Origin: an uncultured Clostridia bacterium | GTDB taxonomy: Bacteria > Bacillota > Clostridia > Oscillospirales > Acutalibacteraceae | DNA: 7,638 nucleotides | Reading direction: 5' to 3' | Assembly (NCBI GenBank): GCA_946186535.1 | Contig: CAMHNT010000105.1 | Span: 1 to 7,638 of the forward strand | Shown here: piece by piece, positions 1-5,409 of the stretch | Position numbering within the stretch: the stretch's first letter is position 1 | Layout of the letters: each line of letters begins with the position of its first letter | Notes under the pieces: generated by a model | What the model saw: only the letters and a program-made list of their open reading frames with translations | Database searches by the model: none | Told to the model about the DNA's origin: nothing | Made by a program: the position numbers and the translations under genes

Positions 1-81
1 GCAAGCGGCGCAGCATGATTGGCTCGGCGGAACTTATGCATAGCTGGGGTTGGGGGGGTAGTCTGATGAAAAGACTAAGCT

Positions 82-154
82 TAATAGAAAAGTATCTTTC
101 CGGAAAAATAACAGAACCTTGTCAAAATAATTAATCCTAATAGAAAAGTATCTT
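82..154 (+). repeat. 17-bp direct repeat inside copy 1
   Basis: TAATAGAAAAGTATCTT occurs at 82-98 and again, identically, at 138-154, with 39 bp of AT-rich sequence between. Copy 2 of the element has the corresponding module only once (about 2534-2550, opposite orientation). Copy 1 has therefore gained a partial internal duplication or a nested fragment. Confidence 0.8.
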
Positions 155-202
155 AAACATAAGATATCCCCCCTTCCTCCCCTCAAGGGGAGGTGTCAGC
201 CA

Positions 203-250
203 AAAGCTGACGGAGGGGTTGTTTAGAAAGCTGACGGAGGGGTTGTTTAA
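203..250 (+). repeat. 24-bp tandem duplication of the repeat edge
   Basis: The 24-bp unit at 203-226 is repeated at 227-250 with a single difference at the last base. The unit contains GCTGACGGAGGGGTTGTTTA, the outer edge of the interspersed element. The second unit carries the TTGTTT that serves as the candidate -35 box of the dnaD-like gene. Confidence 0.85.
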
Positions 251-271
251 AAAGAGGTTTTATGATATAAT
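243..271 (+). promoter_or_regulatory. Candidate sigma-A promoter of the dnaD-dnaI operon
   Basis: A perfect TATAAT at 266-271 is preceded by TG one base upstream (TGATATAAT), an extended -10. At a 17-bp spacing lies TTGTTT (243-248), which matches the -35 consensus only in its first three bases. Transcription would start near 278, giving a leader of roughly 43 nt. The weak -35 lies inside the duplicated repeat edge, so the element may contribute to expression of the operon. Confidence 0.6.
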
Positions 272-320
272 AAACTATGTATATGATTATTGCATTTGTT
301 TTATGAAGAGGGAGTTATTT

Positions 321-1472
321 ATGAAGTATACTGTCAATCTTGGTTGTTGGGGCAGCATATTCGCCGTTCCGACCGATGTAGTGGATAAATATCTGAAAAT
401 CGCCGGTTCCGCTCAGCTTAAGGTGCTTTTGTATATCCTCCGCCACAGCGGCGAACAGTTCGATATCGATACGATTTCGTCTCAGCTGAATATGGACGCA
501 TTCGATGTAAAGGACTGTATCGAGTTCTGGTCGTCTTTTAACGTTATCGCAGTCAACAACAATGTCATTACCCCTGCCGAACAGACTGCCAATACTGCCA
601 ATATTAATATTAAGAATACAGCCCCGACTCAGCCGTCACCTCAGTCTTTTACTCCGCCTGCGCAGCCCGTGCCCCAGCCTGTCCGTTCATCCGCCCGGAT
701 GCCTTCCGACGCTCAGACCGCAGCTCCTTCCGCACCGGCTGCCGCTCCCGTGAACGAACAGCCCGAACCGAAAAAAAAGCCCGAGCCGGAAAAGCCTTCC
801 GACACGGTCATGGCACGTCCTCTTCGCCCTGACCCGGTCTATGTAGCAAAACGAATCAGCGAGGACAAGGAAATCGAGGCCCTTCTCAACGAAGCTCAGT
901 ACATACTCGGAAGACCGGTTTCGCCGAACGAAAATGCCGGCATGATAATGATGCACGACAACGACGGTCTCCCCTGTGAGGTTATACTCATGCTTCTCAC
1001 CTACGGCGCCTCAAACCAGAAGGGCATGCGCCAGATCGAAGCAATGGGCGCTGCATGGGCACGTGAGGGTATCCTGACCCTTGAGCAGGCGGACGAGAAA
1101 ATCAGAGAGCTCGAGGAAAGCAAAGAAGCCTATCGCAAGGTTCAGTCTATCCTCGGCCTTGAGTTCAGAAAACCAAGCCAGAAGGAAGAGGAAAACTATA
1201 CCCGATGGCTCAACGAGTGGAAATTCTCCGACGATATGATAAAAGAAGCCTACGATATATGCGTGAATTCAAAGGGAAAATATATCCCGAATTATGTCAA
1301 CACCATTCTCCAGAGATGGAATCAGAACGGAATCAGGACAGTTGAGCAGGTCCGTGCTGAACGTTCGAAATCATCATACAAGAACGGTTCAAACGGAAAC
1401 GGAAACGACTCCGGCAGAAAATCTTCATTCGATATCGACGACCTTAAAGGCCTCAGCATGTTCAACGATTAG
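321..1472 (+). CDS. DnaD/DnaB-like replication initiation (primosomal) protein
   Basis: Encodes 383 aa from the ATG at 321, chosen because GGGAG (310-314) lies 6 nt upstream. In-frame starts at 219 (TTG, inside the repeat) and 303 (ATG) lack such a site. Residues 1 to about 83 look like the N-terminal winged-helix DDBH1 type. Residues about 84-170 are a Pro/Ala/Gln-rich low-complexity linker. Two DnaD-type (DDBH2) helical domains follow at about 172-262 and 268-350; the second carries the characteristic YxxxILxxW (Y325 to W333). The tail is Ser/Asn/Gly-rich and ends in a short acidic-hydrophobic peptide. The tandem DDBH2 layout resembles Bacillus DnaB more than DnaD, so no symbol is given. 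In that family these proteins remodel DNA and bring the helicase loader to origins or restart sites. The dnaI-like gene follows after 14 nt, which fits that role. Confidence 0.9.
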   Translation: MKYTVNLGCWGSIFAVPTDVVDKYLKIAGSAQLKVLLYILRHSGEQFDIDTISSQLNMDAFDVKDCIEFWSSFNVIAVNNNVITPAEQTANTANINIKNTAPTQPSPQSFTPPAQPVPQPVRSSARMPSDAQTAAPSAPAAAPVNEQPEPKKKPEPEKPSDTVMARPLRPDPVYVAKRISEDKEIEALLNEAQYILGRPVSPNENAGMIMMHDNDGLPCEVILMLLTYGASNQKGMRQIEAMGAAWAREGILTLEQADEKIRELEESKEAYRKVQSILGLEFRKPSQKEEENYTRWLNEWKFSDDMIKEAYDICVNSKGKYIPNYVNTILQRWNQNGIRTVEQVRAERSKSSYKNGSNGNGNDSGRKSSFDIDDLKGLSMFND

Positions 1473-1482
1473 GAGGTGATCC
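1471..1482 (+). promoter_or_regulatory. Unusually long Shine-Dalgarno for the dnaI-like gene
   Basis: AGGAGGTGATCC is complementary over 12 nt to the conserved 3' end of 16S rRNA (GGATCACCTCCT). Its first two bases are the last two of the upstream gene's TAG stop. The GGAGG core lies 10 nt before the ATG at 1487. The overlap with the stop suggests efficient reinitiation or coupling between the two primosome genes. Confidence 0.85.
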
Positions 1483-1486
1483 GGAA

Positions 1487-2467
1487 ATGGGTTACAGCAA
1501 AGAAATCCATATGAAAGCGGAAGAGGTCCTCTCCCGAAGACGTCAAAAGGCATTTTACGACGCCGAAGAAAGGCGTGAAAGAATCTATGCGGAAATTCCG
1601 AGGGTCCGTGAAATCGAACAGCTTCTCGCCAGAACAGGAATTGCCGCTGCGAAAGCCGTTCTCGCAGGAAGCGACACAAAAACCGAGCTCATAAAGCTCC
1701 GTGACGAAAACCTGAAACTTCAGGGCGAGCTTCGTGTTCTTCTCGCAAAAAACGGCTTGAAGCCGGAAGACCTCGAAGAACAGTACAAATGCCCGATGTG
1801 CAGCGACAAAGGCTACATCGACGGAAAGATGTGTCAGTGCATGAAAACGCTTCTGAGGGACACTGCATTCAACGAGCTGAATTCGCTCTCCCCTCTGTCG
1901 CTTTCAAGCTTTGACACATTCAGTCTGAACTACTACTCAGACACACCGGACAAAAACGGAAAAGTACCTCGGAGGCGGCTTGAAAATATTTACAACTTCT
2001 GTGTAAACTACGCCGAAAATTTCGGAGACATGAGCAAATCCCTTCTCATGGAAGGTGCGACGGGTCTCGGAAAAACTCATCTTTCGCTTGCGATTGCACG
2101 GCGGGTCATCGAAAAAGGCTACGGAGTCATCTACTGTTCGACTCCGAACATTCTCTCGGTTCTCGAAAAAGAACACTTTTCGAGAGACTCCGACCGCCCC
2201 ACAAAGCGACATCTTGAAGAGTGCGACCTTCTGATACTCGACGATCTTGGGACGGAATTTTCAACTCAGTTCACGACATCTACGATATACAACATTATCA
2301 ACACAAGGCTCTCACGAGACAAAGCGACTATTGTCAACACAAACCTCTCGCTTTTCGAGCTGAAAAAAATCTACAGCGAACGTCTTGTTTCAAGAATGGT
2401 AGGCGAGCACATCTATCTTGAATTCGTAGGCGAAGACATCCGCCTCGCCAAACGCCGCTCCCTTTAA
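1487..2467 (+). CDS. dnaI: DnaI/DnaC-type AAA+ helicase loader
   Basis: Encodes 326 aa. The N-terminal part (about 1-95) is charged and helical. A zinc-binding patch follows with C102, C105, C116 and C118 (CPMC and CQC), comparable to the zinc domain of Bacillus DnaI. The AAA+ domain has Walker A GATGLGKT (190-197), Walker B LLILDDLG (248-255), a TN sensor-1 (285-286), and arginines in SERLVSRMVG (299 and 303) suited to an arginine finger. The family delivers the replicative helicase hexamer onto DNA in an ATP-controlled way. Pairing with a DnaD-type gene supports a helicase loader over an IstB transposition helper, since no istA lies beside it. The start is fixed by a strong ribosome binding site. 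The last codon and the TAA fall in the edge of the downstream repeat. The C-terminus (AKRRSL) ends about where family members end, so any truncation is small. Confidence 0.92.
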   Translation: MGYSKEIHMKAEEVLSRRRQKAFYDAEERRERIYAEIPRVREIEQLLARTGIAAAKAVLAGSDTKTELIKLRDENLKLQGELRVLLAKNGLKPEDLEEQYKCPMCSDKGYIDGKMCQCMKTLLRDTAFNELNSLSPLSLSSFDTFSLNYYSDTPDKNGKVPRRRLENIYNFCVNYAENFGDMSKSLLMEGATGLGKTHLSLAIARRVIEKGYGVIYCSTPNILSVLEKEHFSRDSDRPTKRHLEECDLLILDDLGTEFSTQFTTSTIYNIINTRLSRDKATIVNTNLSLFELKKIYSERLVSRMVGEHIYLEFVGEDIRLAKRRSL

Positions 2468-2618
2468 CAACCCCTCCGTCAGCCTTTGGCTGACACCTCC
2501 CCTCGAGGGGAGGAAGGGGGGATATCTTATATTTAAGATATTTTTCTATTAGGCGAAGTCTTTTCATCAAACTTCGCCACGCCCACACCCATCGGGAGCT
2601 GCGCTCCCGAACCCTTGC
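2463..2618 (+). repeat. Interspersed multi-hairpin repeat, copy 2 (forward)
   Basis: Begins TTTAACAACCCCTCC and contains five consecutive inverted repeats: GTCAGCC/GGCTGAC (2478-2484, 2488-2494); an 18-bp palindrome of CCTCCCCTC plus its complement (2496-2513); ATATCTTA/TAAGATAT (2522-2529, 2534-2541); GGCGAAGT/ACTTCGCC (2552-2559, 2571-2578); and TCGGGAGC/GCTCCCGA with a 3-nt loop (2592-2599, 2603-2610). It ends near CCCGAACCCTTGC (2606-2618). The first four hairpins have counterparts in copy 1, and the end motif recurs at 5445-5457. It codes for nothing recognisable and lies between two converging genes. Confidence 0.88.
2522..2545 (+). terminator. Possible terminator for the dnaD-dnaI operon, inside the repeat
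   Basis: An 8-bp stem (2522-2529 with 2534-2541) with a 4-nt loop runs straight into five T residues, then CTATT. The stem is AT-rich, so it is weak alone, but two strong GC hairpins sit directly upstream. It is the first U-rich exit after dnaI, 54 nt past the stop codon. Confidence 0.45.
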
Positions 2619-2627
2619 ACTATAATC

Positions 2628-2661
2628 AAAAAACGACAGCAAGATCTCTCCTGCTGTCGTT
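2628..2661 (-). terminator. Rho-independent terminator of fprA
   Basis: On the - strand, a perfect 10-bp stem AACGACAGCA/TGCTGTCGTT (2661-2652 with 2641-2632) with a 10-nt loop ends in six T residues (2633-2628). It starts about 41 nt after the fprA stop codon. On the + strand the run after the stem is not T-rich, so it acts mainly on fprA. Confidence 0.9.
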
Positions 2662-2702
2662 ATAAAAGTTTATATTAATTTCGTTCCCCTTGCCTCAGCG
2701 AA

Positions 2703-3872
2703 TCACTTAGCAAGTTCGTCCGCAAGCTTCTCAAGATTCGGAAGATCGCTCTCCTTGAGCACTGACTTGAATGTTACGGTGTTCTCACAGAGAGTGATGT
2801 CCTTCATCTTCTCAACGTAAGCCTTCATTGCACGAGCGGCAGTCGGAGCCCATGAGCCGTTCTCGATAATGGCAATTTTGCGCTTCTTGTATCCCTTTGC
2901 AACAAGACGGTTTAGGAAATCCTCCATGCATGTGAATACACCGCCGTCGTATGACGCACCTGCAAGCACAAGTCTGTCATAACGGAATGCGTCCTCAATT
3001 GCTTCAGCCATGTCGTCATTCGCAAGATCAAAAACAGAAACCTTTTCGACACCCTTCTTCTTCAGAATTTCTGCAAGCTTGTTTGCAGCAGCTCCCGTGT
3101 TTCCGTGAATTGACGCAAACGCAATCGTAACACCCTTGTCCTCAGGCTCGTAGCTGCTCCATGTGTTGTACTTGTCGATGTAGAACTCGAGCTTCTCCTT
3201 GAGGATCGGTCCGTGAAGCGGCGCAATAACGTCGATCGCAAGATTTGCGTTTGCGATCTTCTTCAGAAGCGTCTGAACCTGAACGCCGTACTTTCCGATA
3301 ATGTTGAAGTAGTAACGTCTTGCTTCACATGCCCAGTCTTCTTCCGTGTCGAGAGTTCCGAACTTTCCGAATGCGTCGGCTGTGAAAAGAATCTTGTCCG
3401 TCGAATCGTATGTCACCATAACCTCCGGCCAGTGAACCATCGGCGCCGTAATGAACTTAAGAGTGTGCTTTCCTGTTTCGAGAGTGTCGCCGTCTTTTAC
3501 TGTCACGAGCCTGTCCCCGAAATCAACCCCGTCGAAAAACTGCTTCATCATCGTGAAAGTCTTTTCGTTTCCTACGATCTTCATGTCCGGATACTTCTCC
3601 GTAACAACGCCGATCGAACCCGAATGGTCAGGCTCCATGTGCTGAATCACAATGTAGTCGGGCTTCTTTCCCTCGAGCGCCTTCTCGAGATTCTCGAGCC
3701 AGAGATAGGTCTCCCTGCTGTCAACCGAATCCATAATGACGATCTTCTCATCCTTGATGAGATATGAGTTGTAGGATACGCCGTTAGGAACTTTGAACTG
3801 ATTTTCAAACAGCTCGAGATACTGGTCGTTAACACCGATGTAAACAACGGAATTTGTTATGTTATTATTCAT
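2703..3872 (-). CDS. fprA: FprA-family A-type flavoprotein (flavo-diiron O2/NO reductase)
   Basis: Encodes 389 aa, typical for a class A flavo-diiron protein without an added rubredoxin or flavin-reductase domain. The N-terminal metallo-beta-lactamase-like domain (about 1-245) holds the full diiron set: H78, E80, D82 and H83 (HMEPDH), H147, D166 and H220. The flavodoxin-like domain (about 248-389) has the FMN phosphate loop SIHGNTG (254-260), then GASYDGG (305-311) and ENGSWAPT (337-344). The family reduces O2 to water and/or NO to N2O in the cytoplasm with electrons usually passed by rubredoxin, protecting anaerobes. No rubredoxin gene is visible here, so the donor must be elsewhere. The ATG has AAAGGA at 3886-3881, 8 nt upstream. 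It has its own promoter and terminator and appears to be transcribed alone. Which gas is preferred cannot be read from the sequence. Confidence 0.95.
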   Translation of the reverse strand: MNNNITNSVVYIGVNDQYLELFENQFKVPNGVSYNSYLIKDEKIVIMDSVDSRETYLWLENLEKALEGKKPDYIVIQHMEPDHSGSIGVVTEKYPDMKIVGNEKTFTMMKQFFDGVDFGDRLVTVKDGDTLETGKHTLKFITAPMVHWPEVMVTYDSTDKILFTADAFGKFGTLDTEEDWACEARRYYFNIIGKYGVQVQTLLKKIANANLAIDVIAPLHGPILKEKLEFYIDKYNTWSSYEPEDKGVTIAFASIHGNTGAAANKLAEILKKKGVEKVSVFDLANDDMAEAIEDAFRYDRLVLAGASYDGGVFTCMEDFLNRLVAKGYKKRKIAIIENGSWAPTAARAMKAYVEKMKDITLCENTVTFKSVLKESDLPNLEKLADELAK

Positions 3873-3908
3873 AAAGGTAGTCCTTTCTTAGTTATTAATT
3901 ATTGTAAT

Positions 3909-3917
3909 ATTATAACA
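3909..3917 (-). promoter_or_regulatory. Extended -10 promoter of fprA
   Basis: On the - strand TGTTATAAT (3917-3909) is a perfect -10 with the extended TGn. No good -35 is found at 16-18 bp, which is common for extended -10 promoters. Transcription would begin near 3902, giving a leader of about 30 nt. Confidence 0.7.
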
Positions 3918-3951
3918 CATTTAATTGAAAAATGGAATAGGTTATTGAAAA

Positions 3952-3960
3952 TTTGTGCAA
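3952..3960 (-). promoter_or_regulatory. TTGCACAAA motif upstream of the fprA promoter
   Basis: TTGCACAAA on the - strand lies 37 bp upstream of the -10. Here it sits inside an inverted repeat, AAAATT-5-AATTTT (3948-3964). The same nine bases occur 39 bp upstream of the glgB -10 (7566-7574). It may be a regulator or UP-type site; the bound factor is unknown. Confidence 0.35.
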
Positions 3961-4116
3961 TTTTTAGCAAGTTTTTTGTATATTTATAGAAATGATAACC
4001 GTACACCTTACGTCTTTTCCGAAGGAAACGGCAAAATAACACTCCGAACAACCTCCGAAGCGCAGTACACAACCCAAACAGCCATATCCCACCCTCGCAC
4101 AATTGATCAGGAATCA

Positions 4117-5100
4117 TTAATACATCTGCCTGAACAACCTCGCAAGGAAGCCGTTTTTGACTTCAATCTCGCCCGTCCTCTGATAATAGTCCCACATCTT
4201 GTAGAAAATCATCATATCATACAAAAGCAGCAGAGACAGAACGACCTGAACCGCAATGAACGGATATGTGAAAAAAGAAAAATATCTGACAACGTTAACA
4301 AACAGAACACAGAATATGCAATACCCGAAGAGTATCAAAGACATAACCTTACTGTAATTTTTTCTCGCCTCATAAGAAAGAAGCACTACAATTATCCAGT
4401 TAAAAAACAAAAACAATATCGGAACGGACGATTCCGCACGGAGACAGTAATGGATAAACTCCATGACCCCGGCGAGAATCGCAGAAATAACCATCATAGA
4501 AGTATAATAATGAATTCTCTTCGTGATGTTTCTCACCTTCATGTGCCTTGCAAACTCTTTGACATTCGTCGGAACGAAAACCTCGGAATGTGTCTCCCTG
4601 TTGGAATACCTCTTTATAATATTCAGATTGCTGATGAAATCAATATATCTTGTCCGAAGGCTCTCCTTCTCCTGCGGCTGAGCTTCATAAAACTCCTCGG
4701 AATTCACCTCATTCCGATCCGGCGCCTGCTCCTCCTCAAAAATATCGTCATACGGATTTGAACCGCTCTCATTTTCGGAAATTGCGAACCGATCGGAAGA
4801 AACATCGGGCGACTCGTTTTTCTCGCCGAACCGCTTCAGGCGTTCCGCCATACTGTCATTATGACCGTAATAAAAATTATCATACGGATTTTCCGAAGGA
4901 TCGCCGTCCGGATTTGTATATTCAACCCTTACATTCTGCTGCTGTTGAGTGTATCCTCCGTTCGGCAGCCTCCTGTTTTCAGTCATAAACATTTCGTCTC
5001 CGGCATTTTCATACTCATACGTTCTCCCCTGATACTTCTTACATTCAGGACAGATCCTCTCCCCGACCTTCAACCTCTTCCCACAAAACCGACACTCCAT
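4117..5100 (-). CDS. Zinc-ribbon protein with four membrane helices, unknown function
   Basis: I do not recognise a named family. From the ATG at 5100, 327 aa. Residues 3-20 form a short zinc ribbon, CRFC (C3, C6) and CPEC (C17, C20), as in many zinc_ribbon_2-type membrane proteins. Residues about 25-150 are a polar, acidic, Asn/Glu/Tyr-rich region with NPYDNFYYG (71-79) and NPYDDIFEE (115-123) as imperfect internal echoes. Residues about 150-197 are basic and helical. Four hydrophobic segments follow at about 199-220, 226-245, 252-274 and 279-299, then a basic tail (ARLFRQMY). The N-terminus is probably cytoplasmic, given the zinc ribbon and the basic stretch before the first helix. The start is chosen for AAAGGAG 8 nt upstream, although the frame stays open upstream through the 78-bp repeats. 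It lies between glgB and fprA with no evident functional link. Confidence 0.8.
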   Translation of the reverse strand: MECRFCGKRLKVGERICPECKKYQGRTYEYENAGDEMFMTENRRLPNGGYTQQQQNVRVEYTNPDGDPSENPYDNFYYGHNDSMAERLKRFGEKNESPDVSSDRFAISENESGSNPYDDIFEEEQAPDRNEVNSEEFYEAQPQEKESLRTRYIDFISNLNIIKRYSNRETHSEVFVPTNVKEFARHMKVRNITKRIHYYTSMMVISAILAGVMEFIHYCLRAESSVPILFLFFNWIIVVLLSYEARKNYSKVMSLILFGYCIFCVLFVNVVRYFSFFTYPFIAVQVVLSLLLLYDMMIFYKMWDYYQRTGEIEVKNGFLARLFRQMY

Positions 5101-5108
5101 CTCTATCT

Positions 5109-5115
5109 CTCCTTT
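5109..5115 (-). promoter_or_regulatory. Ribosome binding site fixing the zinc-ribbon gene start
   Basis: AAAGGAG on the - strand ends 8 nt before the ATG at 5100. Its A residues belong to the last 78-bp unit. The other units read AAAAAAGAGA at the equivalent place, whereas this junction reads AAAAAAGGAGAGA, so the Shine-Dalgarno exists only at the gene-proximal end of the array. Confidence 0.8.
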
Positions 5116-5346
5116 TTTACCCCGATTCCGCAGACATTCTTTACATGAGCCATTGCCCAAGGAAGGGGACTTTCCCGGGCAGGGTTTCTCTTTTTTACCC
5201 CGATTCCGCAGACATTCTTTACATGAGCCATTGCCCAAGGAAGGGGACTTTCCCGGGCAGGGTTTCTCTTTTTTACCCCGATTCCGCAGACATTCTTTAC
5301 ATGAGCCATCGCCCGAGGAAGGGGACTTTCCCGGGCAGGGTTTCTC
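5113..5346. repeat. Three tandem 78-bp repeats in the leader of the zinc-ribbon gene
   Basis: Units are 5113-5190, 5191-5268 and 5269-5346. The first two are identical; the third differs at two bases (5310 T to C, 5315 A to G). There are no spacers, so it is not CRISPR. 78 is a multiple of three, and at least one frame on each strand stays open throughout. Each unit contains nested GC-rich inverted repeats (GCCC...GGGC enclosing GGGA-CTT-TCCC) and a run of six T/A. CTCTATC occurs on both sides (5101-5107 and 5346-5352). Whether it is a transcribed leader, a coding repeat or a silent satellite cannot be decided from sequence alone. Confidence 0.95.
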
Positions 5347-5409
5347 TCTATCCGACTGATTGGACTTTTCCGACAGTCGTTTATCAAAGATATCTTTCCG
5401 ATAAAAATG

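Larger units (their letters stand above)
1..250 (-). repeat. Interspersed multi-hairpin repeat, copy 1 (reverse orientation)
   Basis: This copy is the reverse complement of the element at 2463-2618. Read on the - strand it starts at the AACAACCCCTCC edge and contains a GTCAGC stem (195-200 with 206-211), a CCTCCCCT/AGGGGAGG stem (176-183 with 186-193), a TATCTTA/TAAGATA stem (149-155 with 160-166), the TTTCTATTA module, and a small TAGTC/GACTA stem (59-63 with 73-77) whose loop holds TTTTCATCA. The far end, at 1-14, resembles the GCTGCGC...CTTGC end of copy 2, so the element may start at or just before the window edge. It is about 90 bp longer than copy 2 because of an internal duplication and a tandem duplication of its edge. 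No transposase is encoded, so it is non-autonomous or REP/MITE-like. The outer part (1-58) is less certain. Confidence 0.8.

Noticed and set aside
46..60. G-rich run as a G-quadruplex
   Set aside because: Only two separated G-runs are present, so an ordinary four-run quadruplex is not supported.
219..320. N-terminal extension of the dnaD-like gene from a TTG at 219 or an ATG at 303
   Set aside because: The TTG lies in the repeat edge and the extension does not resemble the family. GGGAG at 310-314 fits the ATG at 321.
1487..2467. IstB-type transposition helper
   Set aside because: It shares the AAA+ fold, but there is no istA or IS end nearby. The zinc patch and the DnaD-type partner favour a helicase loader.
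1..2618. Composite transposon carrying the dnaD-dnaI pair
   Set aside because: The bracketing elements encode no transposase, differ in internal structure, and show no visible target duplication. The cargo is ordinary replication genes.
3213..3767. 184-codon open frame on the + strand
   Set aside because: Lies wholly antisense inside fprA, which has complete catalytic motifs; a shadow of its codon bias.
3899..4117. 72-codon frame on the - strand starting in TAATG overlap with the zinc-ribbon gene stop
   Set aside because: The overlap looks like coupling, but no good ribosome binding site precedes it. The frame runs through the fprA promoter and the product is low-complexity hydrophobic/basic. 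It needs conservation to be believed.
3955..4761. 268-codon open frame on the + strand
   Set aside because: Antisense to the zinc-ribbon membrane gene, starts at TTG without a ribosome binding site, and shows no recognisable domain or conserved motif.
5113..5346. CRISPR array
   Set aside because: Units are 78 bp and directly contiguous with no unique spacers; no cas genes are present.
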